Assembly: GCF_010501105.1 (NCBI RefSeq)
Contig: NZ_QVMQ01000009.1
Location: 62,001-126,000 of the forward strand
Source: Dysgonomonas sp. 511
Lineage (GTDB): Bacteria; Bacteroidota; Bacteroidia; Bacteroidales; Dysgonomonadaceae
Reading direction: 5' to 3'
Length of the DNA stretch: 64,000 nt
Positions 33,273 to 42,003 of the stretch are shown here, piece after piece. The notes below the pieces were generated by a model that worked only from the letters and a program-made list of their open reading frames with translations, ran no database searches and was not told the DNA's origin. Made by a program: the position numbers and the translations under genes. Position 1 is the first letter of the stretch, and every line of letters begins with the position of its first letter.

Positions 33273-35714
33273 ATGAAAGTAATGAAATTTGGCGGCACCT
33301 CTATTGGTTCGGCCGCTAATATAGCCAATGTAAAAAAAATAATAGGAGAAGTAAAAGCTCCTATAGTGATTGTTGTTTCAGCTTTCAAAGGTATAACGGA
33401 CAAACTGCTGCTCACCTCGCAAATGGCTGCTGCCGGCGATTATTCGTACGAACGTGAATTTCGCGAGATAGTAGAACAGCACATTACGGTAGTAGGCAAG
33501 CTCGACATGCCGGACGATAAGAAACAGATGCTCGAAAAAGAAGTAAACAAGCTGCTCGAAGAGCTCAGCAATATATTCAAAGGAGTATTCCTTATCAACG
33601 ACCTGTCGCCTAAAACATCCGATAAGATCGTCAGTTACGGCGAGCGGCTGTCTTCGCTCATCATCAGTTATGCCTTCGATGAACTCGAACTAATGGATGC
33701 GGCACAACTGATAAAGACCGATTCGGCTTTCGGCAAGCATACACCTGATATAGAATTGTCGAACAAATTGATTCAGGATGCTTTCCGGTCTTCTTCCCAA
33801 AAGATACTTGTCGCAGGATTTATCTCCACCTGTAAAACTACAGGCGAGATAACCAACCTCGGACGTGGAGGTTCCGATTATACTGCCGCCATATTTGCTT
33901 CGGCGCTCGATGCAAATATACTGGAGATATGGACAGATGTAGACGGTTTTATGTCGGCCGACCCAAAAGTGATAAACGGCGCACACGTCATAGAAACCTT
34001 ATCGTTTACCGAGGCTACCGAACTTTGCAACTTCGGGGCAAAAATTATCTATCCACCGACAATTTTCCCTGTCTATCACAAAAACATCCCTATCAGGATA
34101 AAAAATACATTCCGCCCCGATGCACCGGGTACATATATATCACACAACGGCGAGCAGAAAAAAAGCAAGGCGTTGATAAAGGGTATATCTTCTATTGCCG
34201 ACTCGTGCCTGATAACAGTGCAAGGGCTGGGTATGGTTGGTATCATCGGCGTAAACTTCCGTATATTCCGCGCTTTGGCAAAGAATGGCATCAGCGTATT
34301 CCTTGTTTCGCAGGCATCGTCCGAAAACAGTACATCTATCGGTGTACGTTCGGTAGACGCCGAACTGGCAGTGCATGTACTCGAAGAAGAATTTGAGAAA
34401 GAGATTGCGCTGGGCAGCATCAACCGGGTATTGCTCGAAACCGAACTGGCAACTGTCGCCATCGTAGGCGAGAATATGAAATATACACCGGGCATCGCCG
34501 GTAAATTGTTCGAAACGCTTGGCAAAAGCGGTATCAGCGTCATTGCCTGCGCACAAGGGGCATCGGAGGTGAATATTTCTTTTGTAATCAAGAATAAGCA
34601 TCTGCGCAAAGCGTTGAACTCGATACACGATTCTTTTTTCCTTTCAGATTATAAAGCACTGAACCTTTTCATCACAGGTATCGGTACAGTAGGCAACGAT
34701 CTCATCGGGCAAATCAAACATCAGCAACCAAAACTTATGGAACAATACGGCTTGAAGCTGAATGTAGTAGGCATCGCACGCGGACGCAAAGCTTTATTCT
34801 GCCGCGAGGGGCTGAACCTTGACAACTACAGGGAAGAGCTCAATGCAAAAGGCATTGACAGCAGCCCTGCGATATTGAGAGATAATATTGTCAATATGAA
34901 TATATTCAACGCCGTATTTGTAGATTGTACAGCCAGCGAAGATGTGGCAAAGATATACGGCGACCTGATGGCAAACAATATATCGGTGGTTACGGCAAAT
35001 AAGGTAGCTGCTTCGTCGTCGTACGACAATTACCTGAAACTGAAAAATACAGCGCGCGAACGCAATATAAAGTTCCTGTTCGAAACGAATGTAGGGGCAG
35101 GATTGCCTATTATAAACACAATGAACTCTCTGGTTAACTCCGGCGATAAAATCGTGAAAATAGAAGCCGTATTGTCCGGAACACTGAATTTTATCTTCAA
35201 TACCATCAGTGCCGAAATCCCATTCAGCAAAGCCATCCATCTGGCCAAAGAATACGGCTATGCCGAACCCGACCCGCGTATCGACCTCAGCGGTATGGAT
35301 GTGGTAAGGAAGTTGGTTATACTCACCCGCGAAGCCGGCTACTGCGTAGAGCAGCAGGATGTGGTAAAAAACCTGTTTATACCGAAGAAATACTTCGACG
35401 GTTCGCTCGATGAGTTTTGGCAGACAATAGATGAAATGGACGGTGAATTTGAGTCGAGAAGGAAGAAACTGGAGGCAGAACATAAACACTTGCGCTTTGT
35501 TGCCAAATACGAAAACGGGAAATGTGAAGTAGGATTGCAGGAAGTAGGACAAAACCATCCGTTCTACGACCTCGAAGGCAGCAACAATATTATTCAGATC
35601 ACTACCGAAAGGTACAACGAATACCCGATGATAATAAAAGGATACGGAGCCGGCGCCAGCGTTACGGCAGCAGGCGTATTCTCCGATATTATCAGTATAG
35701 CCAATGTGCGGTAA
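33273..35714 (+). CDS. thrA: Bifunctional aspartokinase / homoserine dehydrogenase
   Basis: ThrA phosphorylates aspartate and later reduces aspartate semialdehyde to homoserine, for threonine and methionine synthesis. The 813-residue protein has K-F-G-G-T-S at the N-terminus, E-I-W-T-D-V-D-G in the kinase, two ACT-like regulatory blocks (G-L-G-M-V-G-I-I-G; V-A-I-V-G-E-N-M), and the dehydrogenase with G-I-G-T-V-G and a late G-T-L-N-F-I-F-N and E-P-D-P-R-I-D-L-S-G-M-D. Length and order are as in the E. coli enzyme. Downstream are a small lipoprotein, an acyltransferase and the likely homoserine kinase. Confidence 0.96.
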   Translation: MKVMKFGGTSIGSAANIANVKKIIGEVKAPIVIVVSAFKGITDKLLLTSQMAAAGDYSYEREFREIVEQHITVVGKLDMPDDKKQMLEKEVNKLLEELSNIFKGVFLINDLSPKTSDKIVSYGERLSSLIISYAFDELELMDAAQLIKTDSAFGKHTPDIELSNKLIQDAFRSSSQKILVAGFISTCKTTGEITNLGRGGSDYTAAIFASALDANILEIWTDVDGFMSADPKVINGAHVIETLSFTEATELCNFGAKIIYPPTIFPVYHKNIPIRIKNTFRPDAPGTYISHNGEQKKSKALIKGISSIADSCLITVQGLGMVGIIGVNFRIFRALAKNGISVFLVSQASSENSTSIGVRSVDAELAVHVLEEEFEKEIALGSINRVLLETELATVAIVGENMKYTPGIAGKLFETLGKSGISVIACAQGASEVNISFVIKNKHLRKALNSIHDSFFLSDYKALNLFITGIGTVGNDLIGQIKHQQPKLMEQYGLKLNVVGIARGRKALFCREGLNLDNYREELNAKGIDSSPAILRDNIVNMNIFNAVFVDCTASEDVAKIYGDLMANNISVVTANKVAASSSYDNYLKLKNTARERNIKFLFETNVGAGLPIINTMNSLVNSGDKIVKIEAVLSGTLNFIFNTISAEIPFSKAIHLAKEYGYAEPDPRIDLSGMDVVRKLVILTREAGYCVEQQDVVKNLFIPKKYFDGSLDEFWQTIDEMDGEFESRRKKLEAEHKHLRFVAKYENGKCEVGLQEVGQNHPFYDLEGSNNIIQITTERYNEYPMIIKGYGAGASVTAAGVFSDIISIANVR

Positions 35715-35717
35715 GCG

Positions 35718-36080
35718 ATGAGAAATTTCTTGGTTTTGGCTATCACCGGACTATTGCTCACCTGTTGCTCCGGAAATTACCCCAAAGAGGGAATTGTCTA
35801 TAAGAAGGAGTTTCGCAAGGCTAAGAAAGGAACTAAGATAGAAAAGCGGACTAAGACACAGGTAAGGCGGAACTATTCGGTTGTAACAGAATACAATGTT
35901 ACACGAAGGGTAGCCTATCCCAACAGATGGGTACTCTATGTAATATCGGATGAAAACGACACGCTCGAGTTTTTTGCAAAAAAGGAAGTATTCGATACAG
36001 TGCCGATAGGCGCGTTGCTACCCCTCGATACACTGAGAGGTACCTTTGTCGAACCGCATTCTGCAACATCATCGCATTAA
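35718..36080 (+). CDS. Small basic lipoprotein, hypothetical
   Basis: The 120-residue product starts 3 bp after the thrA stop. It has a lipoprotein-like signal (F-L-V-L-A-I-T-G-L-L-L-T-C-C-S-G with tandem Cys) and a very basic stretch (K-K-G-T-K-I-E-K-R-T-K-T-Q-V-R-R). I know no family. Its position suggests co-transcription with thrA, though a link to threonine synthesis is not implied. Confidence 0.65.
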   Translation: MRNFLVLAITGLLLTCCSGNYPKEGIVYKKEFRKAKKGTKIEKRTKTQVRRNYSVVTEYNVTRRVAYPNRWVLYVISDENDTLEFFAKKEVFDTVPIGALLPLDTLRGTFVEPHSATSSH

Positions 36081-36100
36081 GGATTAATTGAAAAGAGGCT

Positions 36101-37177
36101 ATGAATAAGATATCTAAACCAAGACAATCAAATTTCGAACTACTGAGGCTGGTTTGTATGTTTCTTATCGTGCTGCTTCACCTGGTTGCTTCCAGCCCGA
36201 TGCATGGCATGAATGCCTCGGGAATATTCATCAGCAGTTTTCTATTCATCGCTGTAAATTGTTTTATCCTTATATCCGGCTTTTTCGGCATCCGTGCTAC
36301 ATTCAAAGGCTTTTTCAAGCTGTACCTTACTTGCGTGTTCTATTCTTTGGCCATACTAATTATATTCTCCGTTTGCAATAATGAGTATGACATCAAATCC
36401 ATTATCTATAGCTTCTTCCCGTTTTCGCGATCGGGCATGTGGTTTGTTACCAGCTACATTATCCTCTTTCTGTTATCTCCCATGCTGAATAAGGTGGTAG
36501 ATAATTGCACAAAAAGGGAGTTTGTAATACTTCTTGGAGCATGGGGCATCGTAACATTCTACTTCGGCTATTTTTGGAACGAGGGGATTAATGTAAGCGG
36601 TTACAATGCCGTGAATTTTATCTTCCTCTACCTGATTGGCAGGTTTATAGCCCTGTATATAGCCGGGAATAAATCGCGGGCATTTTACATGGGTATGTAT
36701 ATCCTATTCTCCCTGATAACGGCAGGTATCGGGCTTGCAATATATCACTTTATGGCACTTGGCATTCATTTCGATACCGGAATCAGGTGGGTGAGGCAAT
36801 TCGCTCTCTCCTACAACAATCCGTTTATTATAGTTGCTGCAATCTCTTTTTTTCTGTTTTTTAGGAAATTTCGTTTCAGCAGCAAAACAGTAAACTGGGC
36901 GGCTTCATCTTGCCTCCCTATTTACCTGATTCACGAAAACAGCCATATTTCACAATATATACACCAATTGACCGGCAGACTGGCTCCAGTTATCGAAAGT
37001 GAATGGCTTTATGTTATTTTCTTATTCTTTTTAGCTGCTTTTATCGTAATAACCTGCATCTTAATAGACAAAGTAAGAATGCTGATAACCGACCCTATCG
37101 AACGATTAATTGCTAAAATGAATTTAGACATATATTTCAGTAAATTTATAGATAAACTAACAGCTTATATTAAATAA
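36101..37177 (+). CDS. Acyltransferase-3 family membrane protein
   Basis: A 358-residue polytopic protein with about ten helices and the acyltransferase-3 start: S-N-F-E-L-L-R-L-V-C-M-F-L-I-V-L-L-H with the conserved Arg and His, then F-I-L-I-S-G-F-F-G. Late in the protein is P-I-Y-L-I-H-E-N. It is closer to the wall-polysaccharide or surface-sugar O-acetylases than to the one at 3.8 kb. It lies between thrA and the phosphoglycerate-mutase-like gene, an unusual place that probably reflects insertion into a thr operon. Confidence 0.88.
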   Translation: MNKISKPRQSNFELLRLVCMFLIVLLHLVASSPMHGMNASGIFISSFLFIAVNCFILISGFFGIRATFKGFFKLYLTCVFYSLAILIIFSVCNNEYDIKSIIYSFFPFSRSGMWFVTSYIILFLLSPMLNKVVDNCTKREFVILLGAWGIVTFYFGYFWNEGINVSGYNAVNFIFLYLIGRFIALYIAGNKSRAFYMGMYILFSLITAGIGLAIYHFMALGIHFDTGIRWVRQFALSYNNPFIIVAAISFFLFFRKFRFSSKTVNWAASSCLPIYLIHENSHISQYIHQLTGRLAPVIESEWLYVIFLFFLAAFIVITCILIDKVRMLITDPIERLIAKMNLDIYFSKFIDKLTAYIK

Positions 37178-37189
37178 TAATAATTAAAC

Positions 37190-38401
37190 ATGAAAACAAT
37201 CATAATACTAGCCGATGGCGCAGCAGACGAACCCATCGCAGCACTAGGGGGGAAAACTCCCCTGCAAGCGGCAAAAAAGCCATATATTGATATGCTGGCA
37301 GCAAAAGGGAAGAGTGGCGAACTGGATACTATCCCTCCCGGATTTAAACCGGGTAGCGAGATAGCCAACTTGTCGGTATTGGGATACGATGTGCCCAAAG
37401 TGTTCGAAGGACGTGGTTCGCTCGAAGCAGCCAGTATGGGGGTAGATATTCTTCCCGGTGAAATGGCGATGCGTTGCAATATTATCTGTATCAAAGATGG
37501 TAAGATAAAAAACCATTCGGCAGGGCATATTTCGAATGAAGAAGCTGCCGAGCTTATCCGCTTTCTGGATGAGAAATTGAACGATGGAAAGGTAAGTTTC
37601 TACCCCGGAGTATCGTACCGCCACCTGCTGAAACTAAAAGGAGGCAATAAGAATATCGACTGTGCCGCTCCGCACGACGAAATAGGTACGCCATTCGGCG
37701 ATGTGATGATAAAGGCCGAAACACCCGAAGCACAGGAAACTGCCGATTACCTGAACAGCCTGATATTGAAATCGCAGGAACTACTGAAAGACCATCCGGT
37801 AAACCTCAAGCGTATGGCAGAAGGCAAAGACCCTGCCAACAGTATTTGGCCCTGGTCGCCGGGCTATCGTCCGCAAATGCAAACCTTGCAGGAATTGTTC
37901 GGGGTAAAAAGCGGATCGGTCATTTCGGCTGTCGACCTGATTATGGGTATCGGCGTTTATGCCGGGCTGAAACAAATACATGTAGAAGGCGCGACAGGGC
38001 TTTATGATACCAATTACGAAGGAAAGGCTCAGGCCGCCATCGACGCCTTAAAAACCGATGATTTCGTCTATCTGCACATAGAAGCCAGCGACGAAGCCGG
38101 TCACGAAGGCGATTACGAATTGAAGGTGAAAACTATCGAATATCTCGACAATCGCGTAGTACGTACAATCTATGAGGCAACAAAAGACTGGGACGAACCG
38201 GTTACTATCGCCATCCTGCCCGACCATCCTACGCCATGTGCGATAAAAACGCATACCAGCAAGCCTGTTCCCTTCCTGATATACCGTCCGGATGGAGAAA
38301 GCGACAATGTACAGGTTTACGATGAATTCGAGTCTCCAAAAGGAACATATGGTTTAATCAAAGGCAGGGAGTTTATGGAATTATTGTTTAATAACAAATA
38401 A
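37190..38401 (+). CDS. apgM: Phosphoglycerate-mutase-like protein, likely homoserine kinase
   Basis: The 403-residue protein belongs to the alkaline-phosphatase superfamily as the archaeal-type cofactor-independent phosphoglycerate mutase (ApgM): I-I-L-A-D-G-A-A-D at the N-terminus for metal, K-P-G-S-E-I-A-N-L-S with the nucleophile Ser, H-I-E-A-S-D-E-A-G-H and L-P-D-H-P-T-P for the second metal site. In Bacteroides this gene lies in thr operons between thrA and thrC, and I recall TIGRFAM annotating such members as proposed homoserine kinases. Here thrA is two genes upstream and no other homoserine kinase is seen, so I favour that role. True mutase activity is possible. Confidence 0.82.
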   Translation: MKTIIILADGAADEPIAALGGKTPLQAAKKPYIDMLAAKGKSGELDTIPPGFKPGSEIANLSVLGYDVPKVFEGRGSLEAASMGVDILPGEMAMRCNIICIKDGKIKNHSAGHISNEEAAELIRFLDEKLNDGKVSFYPGVSYRHLLKLKGGNKNIDCAAPHDEIGTPFGDVMIKAETPEAQETADYLNSLILKSQELLKDHPVNLKRMAEGKDPANSIWPWSPGYRPQMQTLQELFGVKSGSVISAVDLIMGIGVYAGLKQIHVEGATGLYDTNYEGKAQAAIDALKTDDFVYLHIEASDEAGHEGDYELKVKTIEYLDNRVVRTIYEATKDWDEPVTIAILPDHPTPCAIKTHTSKPVPFLIYRPDGESDNVQVYDEFESPKGTYGLIKGREFMELLFNNK

Positions 38402-38447
38402 ACAGCCTGATTATACAAAACAACAGGAAGCTACAACAAGCAAACAG

Positions 38448-38600
38448 CAGGGCAAACGCATGAAAAAATGATATTCCAGTTTTGACTACTGTAGGGGCGA
38501 ATTATCATTCGCCCGCAGGTTTTTTCTATTTCGGGCGAATGATAATTCGCCCCTACAAAACTCAGAATTGAGTTCGGATAGATTTCATACGTTTGCCCTG
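38448..38600. mobile_element. GGGCGAAT-type MITE, complete copy with target duplication
   Basis: The ends are CAGGGCAAACGCATGAAA (38448-38465) and its inverted form at 38583-38600, 17 of 18 matching. Inside is a perfect 26-bp inverted repeat (38490-38515 with 38532-38557) around a 16-nt loop. The 10-bp word AAGCAAACAG stands directly on both sides (38438-38447 and 38601-38610), a target-site duplication. There is no coding capacity, so it moves by a transposase encoded elsewhere. Confidence 0.9.
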
Positions 38601-38653
38601 AAGCAAACAGGTCGCGGTTTCCTGTTATTTTTTTGCGATAGCCGCCTCTCTTA

Positions 38654-40951
38654 TCAAAATGGATAGCCTATACCAAAGTGAAATGCAGCCCGTTTCCATG
38701 CCGGCCTGAAAAGCACAAAATGGCGGGAGCCTTCTTCGGGGTCATAAGCCCGCGCACCTACATCGAAGCGGAGGAGAAGGAAACTGAGGTCGAGGCGAAG
38801 CCCTACTCCATAAGCTACTGCCAGCTCCTTATAGAAGGAATTGAACTTAAACTGCCCGCCTTCCTGGTCGGGATAATCTTTTAGTGTCCAGATATTACCG
38901 GCATCGATGAATTGGGCAAATTCGAATAGGGGACTTATTTTCATACGGTTTTCGACACTAAATTCGAACTTCATATCGCCTGTCTGGTTTACAAAGTCGC
39001 TTCCTCCGGTTTTTCGCCTGTACGAACCCGGACCGAGCGAACGTGTAGACCAGCCCCGGATACTGTTGGTTCCTCCTGCAAAAAAACGCCTTTCGAACGG
39101 CAAAACATCCGAGTTGCCATAAGGGTGAGCCAAGCCCAGCCCTACGTGATATGCCAGCGAATGCTTCTTCGACAAATAGAACGTACGGGCATAATCGATC
39201 GTTCCTTTCAGATATTCGGCATAGGCAACACCCACTATTTTCTTCTGCCCAAACTGGTCCCTATCTGCTCCGTTGAGGGTAGTGACAAGGCGAGGCAAAG
39301 CACCCGAAACCTCGACAGAACCGCGCAGGCTGTATGTAGGGTAAAGTGCATTGATACGCCTTCTGTTTGTCAGTGTTATTGTATATCCCGTGCGGGCAAC
39401 CAGCTGATCCCTGTAGCTTTCGCGCAGGATGGGATTGTTGTTATTGCTGAGGTAAAGGCTGTCGAATTGCTCGGAAACCCACGGCATACGTATATAGTTG
39501 ATATCGAGAAAATCGAGGCTATGTGTCATACGCCCCCGCTTGCTCACCCATCCATAATTGATAGCGGCATTGAAAAACTGGCGGTCGTACTCTTTCCGAT
39601 GCTGATTGGTAAGCCCCAAAGAGATACGTGTAGTAGCAGACGGCTGTTCGCGCCAGCTTTTTTTGAGCCACGGGAAAAGGAACATAGGAAAGGTAAGGCT
39701 GGTTTCTACCCCGTACTCGTAGAAATTCTGGCTCAAGAGGTCGGACTTATCGCCCGAAACAAACTCATATGCGCCTTTCAACCGTATATTCAACTGCTCG
39801 GAACCATTGAACAAATTCTGATGGCTGTACGAAACGCTTGGCGCAATACCGATATCCCCGGCAGAGTTTGTGCCGTCGAGCCCTGCCTTGAACCAGTGGG
39901 CGTTGGCAGGCAAAAGGATAATGGTGGCATCGAGCTTGGTGCTGTCGGCAGGCGACTGGCTGAAGGCAATATTCACCTGTTTTACCGCGCTCATCTTCGT
40001 ATATGCCTGATAGGTATAGCTTTGTGCGAGATCGGAGTAGTAAGAGCCTTTGCGAAGGAAATTGTTGCGGGCAACAGACGAGTTTCGAAGGAATTTATTC
40101 CTTCCCCGTATGATTTTCATGCCGTGGTATTCTGTAGTATCGGCATTGCGGAAAAACCACCGTGTACGGCGTTGGTCGCGGTCGGTGGTACTGGTCATGG
40201 TGTTTATACCCGAAACTACCGTAATGTCGTTGATCCTGTAGCGCGAATAAGGCAGGCTGTCTCTGCGGGGATAGACATCGAGATACAAGTCTGCCTGATG
40301 CGAGTTGAGCGTACTGTCTACTTTGAAATAGACAAATTCTTTCGAAAAATTGTAATATCCCACATTGCGCATTATATTGTTCACGCGGATGCGCTCTTCT
40401 TCGAGCATATCCTTATCGTAGAAATCGCCTTGCTTCAGCAGTGGCTCCATAGGGATGCGCCCCATAATGCGCGCAATGGTGGTGTCGGAAATGGCATAGG
40501 TATAGTTCCGTATCTTATATGGTTCGTTCCCTTTGAGGTTGTATGTTACGGATATCTTCTTGCCTTTTATTTGCAAGGCAGTGTCTACCTCTGCATTCAG
40601 GTATCCCTGGTTATTGAGCTGTTTGCGGAGTTGTGTTGCCGAAATGGCTGTTTGCGAATTGCTGAAAACGACAGGAGCCTGCCCTATTTTGCGGATAGCC
40701 CTGGTCATCCACCTGGCAGTGTCTTGGCCGGCCATATTGTATATTTTCAACCTGAATTTGCCCAACAGGGGCAAACTGGAGTTGGGCTGCTGACGCACAT
40801 AGTCTTCGAGGTCGGCAGTGGCATTTTTTGTATCGTGTTTTATCTCAATTTCATCGAGCAGGTATTTGCCTTCGGGGATGTTTTTTGTAGTGCTGCATGC
40901 TATAAAAGCAAACAGCAATGATGTGGCGAGGGTATAGTTAAGTTTTTTCAT
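38654..40951 (-). CDS. tamL: Omp85/TamA-like outer-membrane lipoprotein (TamL)
   Basis: The 765-residue protein is a lipoprotein (signal ending L-L-F-A-F-I-A-C) with POTRA-like domains (Y-L-N-A-E-V-D, then P-Y-K-I-R-N-Y) and a C-terminal 16-strand barrel of the Omp85/D15 type: G-G-T-N-S-I-R-G-W and the late Y-G-V-G-L-R-L-D plus F-H-F-G-I-G-Y-P-F with a terminal aromatic. The N-terminal lipid anchor is a Bacteroidetes trait; it is the partner of TamB in inserting outer-membrane proteins. I start it at the ATG at 40951. No tamB is adjacent. Confidence 0.9.
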   Translation of the reverse strand: MKKLNYTLATSLLFAFIACSTTKNIPEGKYLLDEIEIKHDTKNATADLEDYVRQQPNSSLPLLGKFRLKIYNMAGQDTARWMTRAIRKIGQAPVVFSNSQTAISATQLRKQLNNQGYLNAEVDTALQIKGKKISVTYNLKGNEPYKIRNYTYAISDTTIARIMGRIPMEPLLKQGDFYDKDMLEEERIRVNNIMRNVGYYNFSKEFVYFKVDSTLNSHQADLYLDVYPRRDSLPYSRYRINDITVVSGINTMTSTTDRDQRRTRWFFRNADTTEYHGMKIIRGRNKFLRNSSVARNNFLRKGSYYSDLAQSYTYQAYTKMSAVKQVNIAFSQSPADSTKLDATIILLPANAHWFKAGLDGTNSAGDIGIAPSVSYSHQNLFNGSEQLNIRLKGAYEFVSGDKSDLLSQNFYEYGVETSLTFPMFLFPWLKKSWREQPSATTRISLGLTNQHRKEYDRQFFNAAINYGWVSKRGRMTHSLDFLDINYIRMPWVSEQFDSLYLSNNNNPILRESYRDQLVARTGYTITLTNRRRINALYPTYSLRGSVEVSGALPRLVTTLNGADRDQFGQKKIVGVAYAEYLKGTIDYARTFYLSKKHSLAYHVGLGLAHPYGNSDVLPFERRFFAGGTNSIRGWSTRSLGPGSYRRKTGGSDFVNQTGDMKFEFSVENRMKISPLFEFAQFIDAGNIWTLKDYPDQEGGQFKFNSFYKELAVAYGVGLRLDLSFLLLRFDVGARAYDPEEGSRHFVLFRPAWKRAAFHFGIGYPF

Positions 40952-40970
40952 ACGGAATATAAACAGATTG

Positions 40971-40978
40971 CAAATATA
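40971..40978 (-). promoter_or_regulatory. Bacteroidetes -7 box upstream of tamL
   Basis: CAAATATA here reads TATATTTG on the coding strand, 19 bp before the chosen start. It argues against the farther upstream start at 40981. Confidence 0.5.
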
Positions 40979-41171
40979 CAATGTTTAACAAACTGCCTGA
41001 TCTTTATAGAAAGAAACTTAATAACTGCCACTTTATTTTGCGCTTATCCTAACTTTTTCAAAGGGTAAATTAAACCATTTGTTAAATCATTTAGTCTATA
41101 TTTGTAGATATGATTTCTACTGTTCTTCAGCTGCATTCCAGCGCGGCGGGTAAGTATAAAATAAAACGATT

Positions 41172-41951
41172 ATGAAAACGCTATCGAATACCTTACACAA
41201 ATACGGATGTTTATTGATATTCTGCCTGCTCCTTGCGGCCTGTGGCGATGACGAACCCATAATACCCGAACCCGCACCCAAGCCTCCTACCCCACCTGTG
41301 GTAACAGACAATATCGTTTTCAATATCGATGGCAACCTGGTGCGTGCCGGAAAATTGAAGACTGGCGATGCAGTTTTCAATATCGATGGCGACTATATAC
41401 GTGCGGGCGGCAGCAAGACCGGTGACATCGTTTTCAATCGTGACGGCAACCTTATCCGCGCAGGAAAAGAGAAATCGGGCGATGTGGTTTTCAATATCGA
41501 CGATAATTATATACGCGCTGGGGCGACTGCAACAGGGGATATTGTTTTTAATATAGAGGGGGAGTATGTAAGAGGGGGAAAGGATAGGTATAATAACGTG
41601 ATTTATTTAATGACATTTTCTTCGCTTAATGGTGATTTGTATGCTGGTAAAGCCTATGTAGGTAATACTTTATTGTATGACTTTTCTTTTTCTTCGCTTA
41701 ATGGTGATTTATATACTGGTAAAGCCTATGTAGGTAATACTTTATTGTATGACCTTTCCTTTTCTTCGCTTAATGGTGATTTATATACTGGTAAAGTCTA
41801 TGTAGATAATACTTTATTGTATGATCTTTCTTTTTCTTCGCTTAATGGTGATTTGTATACTGGTAAAGTCTATGTAGGTAATACTTTATTGTATGACCTT
41901 TCCTTTTCTTCGCTTAATGGTGATTTATATACTGGAAAGGTATATAAATAA
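41172..41951 (+). CDS. Lipoprotein built from two different tandem-repeat arrays
   Basis: A 259-residue lipoprotein: signal (C-L-L-I-F-C-L-L-L-A-A-C-G-D-D-E) with lipidation at the Cys before G-D-D, a Pro-rich linker (P-E-P-A-P-K-P-P-T-P-P), then five units of 19-20 residues (G-D-I-V-F-N-I-D-G-N-Y-I-R-A-G type) and then four full and one partial unit of 24 residues (F-S-S-L-N-G-D-L-Y-T-G-K-V-Y-V-G-N-T-L-L). Both repeats look like beta-hairpin units. The first array is G+C-richer and diverged; the second is AT-rich and nearly identical unit to unit, showing recent expansion. Likely surface-exposed; function unknown. Confidence 0.85.
   Translation: MKTLSNTLHKYGCLLIFCLLLAACGDDEPIIPEPAPKPPTPPVVTDNIVFNIDGNLVRAGKLKTGDAVFNIDGDYIRAGGSKTGDIVFNRDGNLIRAGKEKSGDVVFNIDDNYIRAGATATGDIVFNIEGEYVRGGKDRYNNVIYLMTFSSLNGDLYAGKAYVGNTLLYDFSFSSLNGDLYTGKAYVGNTLLYDLSFSSLNGDLYTGKVYVDNTLLYDLSFSSLNGDLYTGKVYVGNTLLYDLSFSSLNGDLYTGKVYK
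41307..41594 (+). repeat. Coding tandem repeat, 57-60 bp x 5
   Basis: Units start at 41307, 41367, 41424, 41481 and 41538, each with GTTTTCAAT or GTTTTTAAT and a Gly-Asp codon pair at the unit border. The units have diverged by point changes, unlike the array that follows. Confidence 0.85.
41616..41948 (+). repeat. Coding tandem repeat, 72 bp x 4.6
   Basis: Units start at 41616, 41688, 41760 and 41832, and a partial unit at 41904 ends in the stop. They differ at only a few bases (for example GCC/GTC in the Lys-Ala/Val-Tyr codons). Low divergence points to slippage or unequal recombination. Confidence 0.92.
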
Positions 41952-41990
41952 AAACTCGTTTACCAGAATCTTGTAGTCTCTGGTAAACGA
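41951..41990 (-). terminator. Terminator after the tape-measure-like gene
   Basis: A perfect 12-bp stem TCGTTTACCAGA (41956-41967) / TCTGGTAAACGA (41979-41990) with an 11-nt loop. On the minus strand it is followed by GAGTTTTTA, so it ends the gene at 42004; it may also stop transcription from the left. Confidence 0.75.
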
Positions 41991-42003
41991 ATAGCAATTA
42001 ATA

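Noticed and set aside
39125-40921. A 598-codon frame opposite tamL
   Set aside because: It is the mirror frame of a clear Omp85 gene, made open by its codon bias; its sequence has no domain pattern.
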